Positions 29,386-38,227 are shown, counted from the first letter of the stretch. The stretch is 64,000 nt of DNA from Streptomyces spinoverrucosus (GCF_015712165.1 NZ_JADPZX010000001.1:2542001-2606000); one strand, 5' to 3'. The notes: generated by a model from the letters alone, not told the origin. Numbers and translations are program-made.

Positions 29386-31002
29386 ATGCGCATCCGTGTA
29401 CCGAGACCTCGCAGCCTGGCCGGGCAGCTGTTCGCCGTGCAGGCCGTGCTGATCGCGGTGCTCGTCGCCGGATACGCGCTGTTCACGTACGTCAGCGACC
29501 GCAACCAGGCGGAGGACGCGGCCGGCCGCCAGGCGATGGCGGTGGCCCGCTCGATCGCCGACTCCCCCTCGGTACGGGAGGCGATCGGCACCTCCGACCC
29601 GACGGCCGCCCTCCAGCCGTACGCCCTGCGCGTCATGCGCGACACGGACGTCGACTTCGTCACGATCATGAACCCGCGGGGCATCCGCTGGACCCACCCG
29701 GACCCGAACCAGATCGGCGGGCGCTTCCTGGGCCACATCGAGCCCGCCCTGCGCGGCCAGTCCTTCACCGAGACCTACACGGGCACCCTCGGCCCGTCCG
29801 TCCGCGCGGTCACCCCCGTCCACGACGGCCCGCGCATCGTCGGCCTGGTCAGCGCCGGCATCCGGGTCGAGGCGATCAGCGAGCGGGTACGGGGCCAGCT
29901 CACCGCCCTGATCGGCACCGCCGGCGGCGCCCTCGCGCTGGGCGCGGTCGGCACGTACGTCATCAACGCCCGGCTGCGCCGCCACACCCACGGCATGAAC
30001 GCGGCCGAGCTCAGCCGTATGCACGACTACCACCAGGCGGCGTTGCACGCGGTGCGTGAGGGTCTGCTGATGCTGGACGGGCAGTACCGGGTGGCGCTGA
30101 TCAACGACGGCGGGCGGGAGCTGCTCGGGGTGATCGGCGACGTCGTGGGCCGCTCGGTGGCCGACCTGGGCCTGCCGGCCCCGCTGACGGGCGCGCTGCT
30201 GTCCTCGGAGCAGAGGGTGGACGAGGTGCATCTGACGGCGGACCGGGTGCTGGTGGTGAACACGTCACCGGTGTCGGGCGGGGAGCGTCGGGGCACGGTG
30301 GTCACCCTGCGGGACGTCACCGAACTCCAGTCCCTGATGGGCGAGTTGGACTCGGAGCGCGGCTTCACCCAGGCCCTGCGCTCGCAGGCGCACGAGGCGG
30401 CGAACCGGCTTCATACGGTCGTGTCGCTCATCGAACTGGGCCGCGCGGAAGAGGCGGTCGAGTTCGCGACCGCCGAGCTGGAGCTGGCGCAGGCCCTGAC
30501 CGACCAGGTGGTGGCGGCGGTCAGCGAACCGGTACTGGCGGCCCTGCTGCTCGGCAAGACGGCCCAGGCCAACGAGCGGGGCGTGGAGCTGGTGGTGTCG
30601 GAGGACAGCGGCCTGGACGACGGGCTGCTGCCGCCGTCGCTGCCCGCGCGGGACCTGGTGACCATCCTGGGCAACCTGATCGACAACGCCGTGGACGCGG
30701 CGCAGGGGAGCGTGCGGGCGCGGGTGACGGTGACGGCGTACACGGCGGGCGGGGAGCTGGTCCTGCGGGTGGCGGACACCGGGGAGGGCGTGGACCCCGG
30801 GCACGCGGAGCTGGTCTTCCAGCGGGGCTTCACGACGAAGCCGGCGGGGCCCGGGGGGCGGGGGCTGGGGCTTGCCCTGGTCCGGCAGGCGGTGCACCGG
30901 CACGGGGGGACGCTGTCGGTGGCGGGCGCTCATGGGGGTGGGGCGGAGTTCGAGGTGCGGTTGCCGTTGCGGGAGAAGGCGGCTGCGGGAGGCCGGGAGT
31001 GA
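29386..31002 (+). CDS. Sensor histidine kinase, DcuS/CitA/DpiB type
   Basis: 538 aa membrane kinase. TM1 is at about residues 8-30, followed by an extracytoplasmic PAS/Cache domain (~35-175). Its MNPRGIRWTHPDPNQIGGRF resembles the citrate/dicarboxylate-binding fold. TM2 is at ~180-200. A cytoplasmic PAS (~215-320) precedes the Spo0B-type phosphoacceptor segment QAHEAANRLHTVVSLIELG with the phospho-His, and then the ATPase domain (NLIDNAVDAAQG, DTGEGV, GRGLGLALVRQ). The likely ligand is a dicarboxylate or citrate because the divergent gene is a DctA-like symporter. Its stop overlaps the response regulator start (GTGA). Confidence 0.93.
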   Translation: MRIRVPRPRSLAGQLFAVQAVLIAVLVAGYALFTYVSDRNQAEDAAGRQAMAVARSIADSPSVREAIGTSDPTAALQPYALRVMRDTDVDFVTIMNPRGIRWTHPDPNQIGGRFLGHIEPALRGQSFTETYTGTLGPSVRAVTPVHDGPRIVGLVSAGIRVEAISERVRGQLTALIGTAGGALALGAVGTYVINARLRRHTHGMNAAELSRMHDYHQAALHAVREGLLMLDGQYRVALINDGGRELLGVIGDVVGRSVADLGLPAPLTGALLSSEQRVDEVHLTADRVLVVNTSPVSGGERRGTVVTLRDVTELQSLMGELDSERGFTQALRSQAHEAANRLHTVVSLIELGRAEEAVEFATAELELAQALTDQVVAAVSEPVLAALLLGKTAQANERGVELVVSEDSGLDDGLLPPSLPARDLVTILGNLIDNAVDAAQGSVRARVTVTAYTAGGELVLRVADTGEGVDPGHAELVFQRGFTTKPAGPGGRGLGLALVRQAVHRHGGTLSVAGAHGGGAEFEVRLPLREKAAAGGRE

Positions 31003-31697
31003 GCGGGATGAGCGTCGAGGAGCCGATCCGCGTCCTGGTGGTCGAGGACGATCCGGTCGCCGCGGACGCGCATGTGATGTACGTCGGCCGGGTGCCCGGC
31101 TTCGTCGCGGTCGGCAAGGCGCACACGGGCGCGGAGGCGCGACGGGCGCTGGAACGGACGCCGGTGGATCTGTTGCTGCTCGACCTGCACCTGCCGGATG
31201 TCCACGGGCTGCAGCTGGCGCGGACGCTGCGGGCGGCGGGGTATCACGCGGACGTGATAGCGGTGACGTCGGCGCGGGATCTGGCGGTGGTGCGGGAGGG
31301 GGTGTCGCTGGGGGTCGTGCAGTACGTACTGAAGCCGTTCACTTTCGCGACGCTCCGGGATCGTCTGGTGCGGTATGCCGAGTTTCGGGGAGCGGCCGGG
31401 GAGGCGAGCGGTCAGGACGAGGTGGACCGGGCGCTGGCGACGCTGCGGGCGCCGGGGCCGGCCGCGTTGCCGAAGGGGTTGAGTGGGCCGACGTTGGAAC
31501 GGGTGACGGGGGCGCTGCGGAAGGCGGAGGAGGGGCTCACCGCGGCGGGGGTTGCGGAGGCCGTGGGGATTTCGCGGATCACGGCTCGGCGGTATCTGGA
31601 ACATCTGGTGGATGCGGGGCGGGCCGGGCGGAGTCCGTTGTACGGGCAGGTGGGAAGGCCGGAGTTGGTGTATCGGTGGGTTCGGGGGACCCGCTGA
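30999..31697 (+). CDS. Response regulator, CitB/DcuR type
   Basis: 232 aa. Receiver domain with acidic pair EDD at the N-terminus, phospho-acceptor Asp in LLLLDLHLPD and Lys in VLKPF. A linker is followed by a C-terminal helix-turn-helix (EGLTAAGVAEAVGISRITARRYLEHL) of the CitB/DcuR kind. Partner of the kinase it overlaps. GTG 30999 or ATG 31008 could be the start; the overlap favours GTG. Expected target is the divergent symporter gene. The 3' end overlaps the decayed tail of an antisense pseudogene. Confidence 0.93.
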   Translation: MSGMSVEEPIRVLVVEDDPVAADAHVMYVGRVPGFVAVGKAHTGAEARRALERTPVDLLLLDLHLPDVHGLQLARTLRAAGYHADVIAVTSARDLAVVREGVSLGVVQYVLKPFTFATLRDRLVRYAEFRGAAGEASGQDEVDRALATLRAPGPAALPKGLSGPTLERVTGALRKAEEGLTAAGVAEAVGISRITARRYLEHLVDAGRAGRSPLYGQVGRPELVYRWVRGTR

Positions 31698-32309
31698 GGG
31701 CGGCGGCCATGGCGCGGGCTTGGGTGGCTTCGGTGGGGGCGTTTGCTCGGGTGTAGGCGTCGGCGGCTTGGAGGTAGTGAGCGCCGGCTTCGGTGGGACG
31801 GTGGGCGTCCTCGTGGGCGACGGCCAGATTGTGGAGGGCCGTACCTGCCCGGTACCAGTCCTCGAACTCCCGGTAGGTCGGACGTCTCTTCGTCCCGCCC
31901 GGTGAACCCACCGGGCCTCGGCGACAGCGAGGCCATGGCCTCCGGTGCGGCGGCGGCACCGCCCTGCTGGATCACGACCTGTACGCCGACCACCTCACGC
32001 AGGAACACCCCACCCCGGAAGTCGGTGTGATCCCCGCCGTACCAGCCCGCCCCACTCCCGGGCGCATACCGCTCCATGGCCTCCGCCACGTCCCCCGCGA
32101 GGCGCGCATCAGCGGCGAGCAACTCCGCCACCCGGTCACCCCAGGCGCGCAGCGCCTCACGCCGGGCGGGATCCTCCGCCCGTTCGGCGAGCGCCTCCAC
32201 GGAGGCGTCGGCGTCCTGTGCCACCGCCCGAGCCAGATCCTGAACCGCCCGGCGCCCGGCTTCCCCACCCGCGCCCTCGGGTCAGGGCGGCCAGCAACGC
32301 CGCTTTCAT
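31579..32309 (-). pseudogene. Decayed NLR-like (NB-ARC/TPR) protein gene
   Basis: Three fragments of a typical Streptomyces NB-ARC/TPR protein remain. From ATG 32309 the frame reads MKAALLAALT. A one-base shift then gives GGEAGRRAVQDLARAVAQDA continuing through an N-terminal helical domain to GGDHTDFRGGVFLREVVG and the NB-ARC entry motif LSPRPGGFTGRDEE. Then, in another frame, only the last TPR remains (EFEDWYRAGTALHNLAVAHE). The P-loop and whole ATPase are deleted. The last TPR matches the C-terminus of the intact NLR gene at 33.9-35.9 kb, so the two are paralogues. The tail runs antisense into the response regulator gene. Confidence 0.8.
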
Positions 32310-32335
32310 GTGCGTGATCCGTCCCCCGGTGTCCC

Positions 32336-32923
32336 TCAGCTGCGTGCGTCAACGTTACGACGGCAGCGTCGAGTTGGAGCCGGTCTCGCGTACACCAGGA
32401 CCTGCACCCCGAGCCCCGCCACCGCGAGCGCCTCCACCACCGACAACCCGACGAGCAACCCGCCCCCGTCCCCGCTCGCCCAGAACACCACCAGCGCCGC
32501 CAGCGGAACCGCGCAGAACGCCGTCAGGTCGATCAGGGCCTGGATCGCCTTGCGGGACCGGCGACGGGTGTCGCTCCGGTGGTAGGCCTCCCAGCCGAAG
32601 GTGGCGAAAGCGCTGCCGGACGCCGCGAGTCGGGCGAGCCTCGGCCCCAGCTCGTCGCGCACGTAGTGCCCGATGGCCGAGATCTTCTCGTCGTTGACCA
32701 GATAGGTCCACCCCAGCACCACGCACACCGGCGGCAGCGCGAGCAGCATCGCGGGCTGCTTGGCCTGGGCCGCGGCGGCGATGACGGCGGCGACGACCGC
32801 GAGGGTGACGTACAGCAGGTTGTCGCGGAACCCGATGCGCGCCTTCTGCTCGTCCTTCACGCTCTGGTACTCGGCGAGCAGCAACTGCCCCAGGGTGACG
32901 TCCCGTTCCCCCTCGGCCACCAC
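32336..32923 (-). CDS. Four-helix membrane protein adjacent to NLR genes (possible effector)
   Basis: 195 aa from GTG 32923 (GTG 32920 also possible; no strong ribosome-binding site). Hydrophobic segments: two helices around residues 32-75 (LLYVTLAVVAAVIAAAA, then LLALPPVCVVLGWTYLV) and two after ~130 (LTAFCAVPLAALVVFW, then LLVGLSVVEALAVAGLGVQV), with a charged cytoplasmic linker between. It ends 27 bp before the decayed NLR gene on the same strand. Small 2- or 4-TM proteins paired with NTPases are known as membrane-disrupting effectors (for example SLATT proteins); membership is not certain from sequence alone, so this is inference from context. Confidence 0.7.
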   Translation of the reverse strand: MVAEGERDVTLGQLLLAEYQSVKDEQKARIGFRDNLLYVTLAVVAAVIAAAAQAKQPAMLLALPPVCVVLGWTYLVNDEKISAIGHYVRDELGPRLARLAASGSAFATFGWEAYHRSDTRRRSRKAIQALIDLTAFCAVPLAALVVFWASGDGGGLLVGLSVVEALAVAGLGVQVLVYARPAPTRRCRRNVDARS

Positions 32924-32981
32924 CGACCACCCACCCCTTCCCCCGATGTCCAACGCGCTGCCCGGGCCGGACACTTGGCAG

Positions 32982-32987
32982 TACCTT
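32982..32987 (+). promoter_or_regulatory. -10 box of a leaderless promoter for the nucleosidase gene
   Basis: TACCTT ends 6 bases before GTG 32994. No Shine-Dalgarno is well placed (AAGG is only 2-3 bases from the start), so a leaderless transcript is likely. Confidence 0.45.
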
Positions 32988-32993
32988 AAGGGC

Positions 32994-33854
32994 GTGCCGC
33001 AGACCCGTCCCACCGTCGTCGTCCTGACCGCGCTCGCGCTGGAGTACGCCGCCGTGCGCTCCCATGCCGAGGACCGGGAGGAACTCGTCCACCGCGACGG
33101 AACCCGAGTCGAACGCGGCCGGCTGCCCGGCACCGACTGGTATGTCGCCCTCGCCGAACTGGGCGAGGGAAACAGGACCGCCGCCGCCCTCGCCACGCAG
33201 ATCATCGACTGGCTGGAGCCGGAAGCGATGCTGTTCGTGGGGGTCGCGGGGAGCCTGAAGGACGACATCGGGCTCGGGGACGTCGTGGTCGGCACGAAGG
33301 TGTACGGCATCCACGGCGGCAAGCAGACGCCGAACGGCTTCCTGGTCCGCCCCGAGGCCTGGCCGGTCTCGAACGCCCTGGTGAGCGCGGCCCGTTCCGC
33401 GGTGCGGGACATGTCCGACGTACGTGCGCACCTCAAGCCGATCGCCTCGGGGGACGTCGTCCTGGCCGACGCCGAGTCGGAGATCGCCCGGCATCTGCGC
33501 GAGCACTACAACGACGCGGCGGCGATCGAGATGGAGGGCGCCGGCGCGCTCCAGGCGGCGCATCTGAACGGCCAGTTGCACGCCCTCGTCATCCGGGGCA
33601 TCAGCGACAGCGCCAACGCGGCCAAGCACGAGGCCGACGCGGCGGGATCCCAGGAGCGGGCGGCGGCGCAGGCGGCGTCGGTGGCGGTGGCGGTACTGCG
33701 GAAGCACCAACCACGCGGCGGCTCCTCCGACTCCCAGGAGGGTCCCCATCGGGCCGGGGACGGCGGAGCGACGTACGGGGGCGATCACATCGACTTCCGG
33801 AACGGGACCTTCTACGGACCTGTCGTCGGCAAGCCGACCGGACGGCAGCAGTAG
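32994..33854 (+). CDS. Nucleoside phosphorylase/MTA-SAH nucleosidase-family effector with C-terminal amyloid-like motif
   Basis: 286 aa. Residues ~5-235 have the PNP_UDP/MTAN fold: VVVLTALALEYAAV with the N-terminal Glu, LFVGVAGSLKDDIGLGDVVV, ASGDVV, AIEMEGAGAL with the ribose-binding Glu, and RGISDSAN with the catalytic Asp. The last residues form the motif GDHIDFRNGTFYGPVVGK, of the Gly/Asn-rich kind seen at the junction of effector and NB-ARC domains in Streptomyces and related to RHIM-like bacterial amyloid signalling motifs. An NB-ARC ATPase follows at once in another frame. Family members in anti-phage systems cleave adenine nucleotides; a housekeeping MTA/SAH role is less likely given the motif and neighbour. 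Confidence 0.85.
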   Translation: MPQTRPTVVVLTALALEYAAVRSHAEDREELVHRDGTRVERGRLPGTDWYVALAELGEGNRTAAALATQIIDWLEPEAMLFVGVAGSLKDDIGLGDVVVGTKVYGIHGGKQTPNGFLVRPEAWPVSNALVSAARSAVRDMSDVRAHLKPIASGDVVLADAESEIARHLREHYNDAAAIEMEGAGALQAAHLNGQLHALVIRGISDSANAAKHEADAAGSQERAAAQAASVAVAVLRKHQPRGGSSDSQEGPHRAGDGGATYGGDHIDFRNGTFYGPVVGKPTGRQQ

Positions 33855-33855
33855 G

Positions 33856-35919
33856 GGTACGTTCCACGGCCCCGTTCCACGCGCGACGGCCACGCTGCCG
33901 CCGCGCCCGCTCGGCTTCACCGGCCGTTCGGCGGAACTGGACCGCCTGCTCACCCAGTTGTCCCCCGCACCGGACGCCGACACGGCGCTGCCCGTCCTGA
34001 TCTTCGCGGTCACCGGCATGGGCGGTATCGGCAAGACCGCGTTGGCGGTCGAGGCGGCGCATCGGGCCCGTGGGCAGGGGTGGTTTCCCGGCGGGACGCT
34101 CTTCGTCGACCTGCGCGGCTACGACGACAACCCGGTGACGGCCGACCAGGCGGTCGTGGCGCTGCTCGACGCGCTCGGCGTGCAGGGCCGGGATCTGCCG
34201 ACGACCACCGCGCGCCAGTACGACGCGTACCGGGCGCTGCTGGCCGAGCGGCGGGACCGGATGCTGCTGGTCCTGGACAACGCCTCGGATCCCGCGCAGT
34301 ACCTCGACCTGCTGCCCGGCACCGACCATCACCGGGTACTGATCACTTCCCGGGACCGTCCGCACTCCCTGTCCGTGCGCCTCATCGACCTCGAAATTCT
34401 TTCCCCGTCCGACTCCTTCGCGCTTCTGACGCGAGCGCTGCGCGACGCCGACGAGCGCGACGAGCGTCCGGCACGCGAGTCCGACGCGCTGCGCGCCCTC
34501 GCTGGGCTGTGCGGGCATTTGCCGCTCGCCCTGCAGATCGCGGCCGCGATGCTGCGCAGACGCCGCAACCGCCGGATCAGCACCCTGGTGGCCGAGATCA
34601 AGAGGGTCGGAAACGCGCTGGCCGTCCTCGACAACGGCAGCCGGGGCACGGACCAGTACGGCCGTTCCCTCGCCCTGCGGCCGGTTCTGGAGACGTCGTA
34701 CCGCCGGCTGCCGACCGACCGGATGCGGCGACTGCTACGCCTGCTGGCCCTCGCCCCCGGCACCGACACGAGCACGGAGGCCGTGGCCGCCCTTACCGAC
34801 CTCGACGTCGATGCCGCCTTGGAGGCCTTGGAGGACCTGGCTGCCGCCGGTCTCGTGACATCCGTGCCGGCGGATGGTGATGTGCGGTGGCGGTTGCATG
34901 ACCTGGTGCGGGCGTTCGGGGTGGGTGTGGTGTCGGAGGATGGGGAGTCGCGGGAGGAGGGGGAGGCGGCGCGGGAGCGGTTGCTGGGGTTCTACCACCG
35001 ATGGGCCAAGGCAGCCGACCTGCGATTTCAGTGGCTGCCGGGGATGGCGGAACCGGAGCGGTTCACGGACCGGGTGCAGGCGTTCGCCTGGTTGGACGCC
35101 GAACGTGTCGGGCTGGTCGCGGCCGTGCAATGGGCGCGCGAGGAGCGGTACGCGGCGATGGCGGTTCGGCTGGGCGGACGCCTGATTCGATACCTGGACT
35201 GGTGGCGGTACCTCGACGACGGGACAACCGTTGCCCGTACCGCCCTCGAGACGGTTCAGCGGTTGGGAGATCGGCCCGGTGAGGCCGTGGCATGGAACCG
35301 TCTGGGCATGGTTCTGCGGACTGCCGACCGGACGGAGGCGGCGATCGACGCCTGTGTCCGCGCCCGCGACCTGTACCAGGACCTCGGCGACCGGGCCGGC
35401 GAGGCCTGTTCCTGGGACGACCTCGCCAACGCCCTGGCGGAGAGCGGCCGCGTGGACGAGGCGTTCGTTGCCCACAACCGTAGCCGCGAACTGTATGAGG
35501 CACTCCAGGATCGCCGCGGCGAGGGCAACGCCTGGAACCACCTCGGCATCACCTTGCAAGAGGTGGGCGAGACGGAGCAGGCGATCGAAGCTCACACCCG
35601 AGCCCGCGACCTGTACAAGGCGGTCGGAGATCTCAACCGGGAGGCCCTGGCGTGGACCGGCCTCGGAACGGCCTTGGGCAAGGCAGACCGCATCACCGAG
35701 GCGATCGAGGCCCTCACCCGCGCCCTGGACATTCACCGGGGCTTCGAGGACTGGCTCAGGGTGGGCAGCGTCCTGCACAACCTGGCTGTCGCCCACGAAC
35801 TGAGCCACCAACCCACGGAAGCCCGCGCCTACTACCTCCAGGCCGCCGAGGCCTTCACCCGGGCCAGTGCCCCGGATGAAGCCGCCCAAGAGCAATCCTC
35901 GGCAGACGCATTGACCTGA
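33856..35919 (+). CDS. NLR-like NB-ARC ATPase with C-terminal TPR repeats (N-terminus out of frame with upstream effector)
   Basis: The open frame encodes RGTFHGPV and then the conserved NB-ARC entry LPPRPLGFTGRSAELDRLL. Next come P-loop GMGGIGKTALAV, Walker B LLVLDNA, ITSRDR, GLPL-like LPLALQIAAAML, a winged-helix region, and at least four TPRs (for example NAWNHLGITLQEVGETEQAI). No ATG, GTG or TTG exists in frame before TTG 33958, and starting there would cut off the conserved FTGR segment. I therefore think it is normally fused to the upstream nucleosidase and separated here by a +1 frame change between ~33800 and 33855. A STAND-type sensor that gates an effector is the inferred role. Confidence 0.82.
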   Translation, partial: GTFHGPVPRATATLPPRPLGFTGRSAELDRLLTQLSPAPDADTALPVLIFAVTGMGGIGKTALAVEAAHRARGQGWFPGGTLFVDLRGYDDNPVTADQAVVALLDALGVQGRDLPTTTARQYDAYRALLAERRDRMLLVLDNASDPAQYLDLLPGTDHHRVLITSRDRPHSLSVRLIDLEILSPSDSFALLTRALRDADERDERPARESDALRALAGLCGHLPLALQIAAAMLRRRRNRRISTLVAEIKRVGNALAVLDNGSRGTDQYGRSLALRPVLETSYRRLPTDRMRRLLRLLALAPGTDTSTEAVAALTDLDVDAALEALEDLAAAGLVTSVPADGDVRWRLHDLVRAFGVGVVSEDGESREEGEAARERLLGFYHRWAKAADLRFQWLPGMAEPERFTDRVQAFAWLDAERVGLVAAVQWAREERYAAMAVRLGGRLIRYLDWWRYLDDGTTVARTALETVQRLGDRPGEAVAWNRLGMVLRTADRTEAAIDACVRARDLYQDLGDRAGEACSWDDLANALAESGRVDEAFVAHNRSRELYEALQDRRGEGNAWNHLGITLQEVGETEQAIEAHTRARDLYKAVGDLNREALAWTGLGTALGKADRITEAIEALTRALDIHRGFEDWLRVGSVLHNLAVAHELSHQPTEARAYYLQAAEAFTRASAPDEAAQEQSSADALT

Positions 35920-35995
35920 CTAGACCACTCCTCTTACGTTCACCGGGCAGCCGTCCCGGCGCCACAAAGAAGTGAGCCCGTAGGAGGTTATGCCC

Positions 35996-37357
35996 GTGCG
36001 CCCCACCGCCGTCCTACTCCTTGCGTCCGCCCTCGCCGCCACCACCCTCACCGCCTGCGGCACCGGTTCCGGCAGCGACCCGGACACCGTGAAGGTCTCC
36101 TTCAAACAGTCCACGGACAACTCCGTGAAGGTGATGGACACCTACCTCGCGGACATCAAGAAGCAGTTCGAGAAGGCCAACCCCGGCAAAAAGGTCGAGC
36201 TCGTCCCGATCAAGGCCCCGGACTCGGAGTACTACACCAAGCTCCAGCAGATGCTCCGCTCCCCCAAAACCGCCCCCGACCTGGTCTACGAGGACACCTT
36301 CCTCATCAACTCCGACATCACCAGCGGCTACCTCAAGCCCCTCGACGACTACCTCGCCGACTGGCCGGACTGGAACCAGTTCATCGACACGGCGAAGACC
36401 GCGGCCAAGGCTGAGGACGGGAAGACGTACGGCGTCCCGGACGGCACGGACACCCGCGGCCTCTGGTTCGACAAGGCCGTCTTCCAGAAGGCCGGCCTGC
36501 CCACCGACTGGCAGCCGAAGACCTGGGACGACGTCCTCGAAGCCGCCCGCACGATCAAGCAGAAGGTCCCCGGCGTCACCCCCCTCAACGTCTACACCGG
36601 CAAACCCGCCGGCGAGGCGGCCACGATGCAGGGCTTCGAGATGCTGCTCTACGGCACGAACGACGGCACCAGCGACCCCCTCTACGACGAGCAGTCGAAG
36701 AAGTGGATAGCGGGCAGCCAGGGCTTCAAGGACGCCCTCACCTTCGTCGAAACCGTCTTCAAGGAGAAGCTCGGCCCGGACGTCGCCGACGCCCTCGACC
36801 CCAACTTCGGCACCCGTGTCCGCGGCGAACTCCTCCCCGCGGGCAAACTCGGCATCAACCTCGACGGCTCCTGGCTCCCGCAGGACTGGCTCCCCGGCAG
36901 CGGCCACGAATGGCCCGAGTGGTCGCAGAAGCTCGGCCTCGCCGCCATGCCCACCCAGAACGGCCAGTCCCCCGGCAAGGTGAGCATGTCCGGTGGCTGG
37001 ACCTGGGCGATCCCGGCCAAGGCGGCCAACCCCGACCTCGCCTTCGAGTTCATCAAGGCCATGCAGACGAAGGCGAACGCCCAGAAGTGGTACATCGCCA
37101 ACTCCGGCATCGCGGTCCGCAAGGACGTCGCCGACGACCCCGCGTACGCCGGCGCCCAGCCCGGCATCAAGTTCTTCACCGACCTCGTCGCCACGACCCA
37201 CTACCGCCCCGCCTATCCGGCGTACCCGAAGGTCTCCACCGCGATCCAGGAGGCGATGGAGGGCGTGACGACGGGAGACATGTCGGTCGAGGAGGCGGCG
37301 AAGGGGTACGACGAGGAACTGAAGTCGGCGACGGACAACCAGGTGATCGAGAAGTGA
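35996..37357 (+). CDS. Sugar ABC transporter substrate-binding lipoprotein
   Basis: 453 aa from GTG 35996, which lies 8 bases after AGGAGG (35982-35987); ATG 35990 is only 2 bases from it and less likely. Lipobox LTAC at the end of a short signal (AVLLLASALAATTLTACG), so the mature protein is lipid-anchored outside the membrane. The fold is family 1 extracellular solute-binding protein (YGVPDGTDTRGLWFDKAVFQKAG, SGGWTWAIPAKA). Likely ligand is an oligosaccharide or sugar derivative, not specified by sequence. First gene of a three-gene importer operon. Confidence 0.93.
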   Translation: MRPTAVLLLASALAATTLTACGTGSGSDPDTVKVSFKQSTDNSVKVMDTYLADIKKQFEKANPGKKVELVPIKAPDSEYYTKLQQMLRSPKTAPDLVYEDTFLINSDITSGYLKPLDDYLADWPDWNQFIDTAKTAAKAEDGKTYGVPDGTDTRGLWFDKAVFQKAGLPTDWQPKTWDDVLEAARTIKQKVPGVTPLNVYTGKPAGEAATMQGFEMLLYGTNDGTSDPLYDEQSKKWIAGSQGFKDALTFVETVFKEKLGPDVADALDPNFGTRVRGELLPAGKLGINLDGSWLPQDWLPGSGHEWPEWSQKLGLAAMPTQNGQSPGKVSMSGGWTWAIPAKAANPDLAFEFIKAMQTKANAQKWYIANSGIAVRKDVADDPAYAGAQPGIKFFTDLVATTHYRPAYPAYPKVSTAIQEAMEGVTTGDMSVEEAAKGYDEELKSATDNQVIEK

Positions 37358-37367
37358 GCCCCCGCTC

Positions 37368-38222
37368 ATGAGGACTGCCGCCCGCGCCCTCCCCCTCGCC
37401 CCCGCCGTAGTCCTCCTGCTCCTCTTCCTCGCCGGCCCGATCGCCTACTGCGCCTACATCGCCTTCACCGACCTCCAACTCACCGGCCAGGCCGAGGAGT
37501 CGTTCATCGGCTTCGAGAACTTCAGTACGGCGTTCGGGGACGAGGCGTTCCGCAACGCCGTGTGGCTGACCCTCGTCTTCACGGTCGTCTCGGCACTGAT
37601 CGGCCAGAACACGCTGGGCCTGGCCCTGGCGGCCCTGATGCAACGCGCGTCAAAGCCCGTCCGCACCCTCACCGGCGGCATCGTCATCACGGCGTGGGTG
37701 CTGCCGGAGGTCGTGGCCGGCTTCCTCCTCTACGCCTTCTTCCGCCGCGAGGGCACCCTGAACGCCATCCTGGACTGGCTCCATCTCCCCACCCAGAACT
37801 GGCTGTTCACGCTGCCGATCCTGGCGGTGTCGTTCGCGAACGTCTGGCGGGGGACGGCGTTCTCGATGCTGGTCTACTCGGCGGCGCTCAACGAGGTCCC
37901 CCGGGAGATCACGGAGGCGGCGGAGGTCGACGGCGCCGGCGGCTGGCGCCGTATGTGGCACATCACCCTCCCGATGATCCGCCGCTCCATCGGCACGAAC
38001 CTCATGCTCATCACCCTCCAGACCCTGTCCGTCTTCGGCCTGATCTGGGTGATGACGAGGGGCGGGCCGGGCGGCAAGAGCCAGACGCTGCCGCTCTTCA
38101 TGTACGAGGAGGCCTTCCAGAAGAGCATGATCGGCTACGGCACGGCGGTGGCCCTTCTGCTCCTGGTGGTCGGCTCGCTGTTCTCGGTGATCTACCTGCG
38201 CCTGCTGCGGACGGAGGTCTGA
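37368..38222 (+). CDS. Sugar ABC transporter permease (MalF-like)
   Basis: 284 aa with six hydrophobic segments, beginning LAPAVVLLLLFLAGPIAYCAY. The EAA loop for ATPase contact reads EITEAAEVDGAGGWRRMWHI, with the typical Gly. The start is 10 bp after the binding-protein stop. It forms the membrane channel with the next gene. Confidence 0.93.
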   Translation: MRTAARALPLAPAVVLLLLFLAGPIAYCAYIAFTDLQLTGQAEESFIGFENFSTAFGDEAFRNAVWLTLVFTVVSALIGQNTLGLALAALMQRASKPVRTLTGGIVITAWVLPEVVAGFLLYAFFRREGTLNAILDWLHLPTQNWLFTLPILAVSFANVWRGTAFSMLVYSAALNEVPREITEAAEVDGAGGWRRMWHITLPMIRRSIGTNLMLITLQTLSVFGLIWVMTRGGPGGKSQTLPLFMYEEAFQKSMIGYGTAVALLLLVVGSLFSVIYLRLLRTEV

Positions 38223-38227
38223 CGCCC

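Noticed and set aside
32336..33436. A 366-aa minus-strand protein covering the membrane gene and the antisense of the nucleosidase
   Set aside because: Only the last 195 codons resemble a real protein; the first part is antisense to the nucleosidase, and GTG 32923 begins the plausible gene.
33958..35919. TTG 33958 as the true start of the NB-ARC gene
   Set aside because: It would remove LPPRPLGFTGRSAELDRLL, which is conserved ahead of the P-loop and also present in the neighbouring pseudogene; no ribosome-binding site supports it.
35990..35995. ATG 35990 as start of the sugar-binding lipoprotein
   Set aside because: It is only 2 bases from AGGAGG; GTG 35996 has the proper 8-base spacing and still leaves a complete lipoprotein signal.
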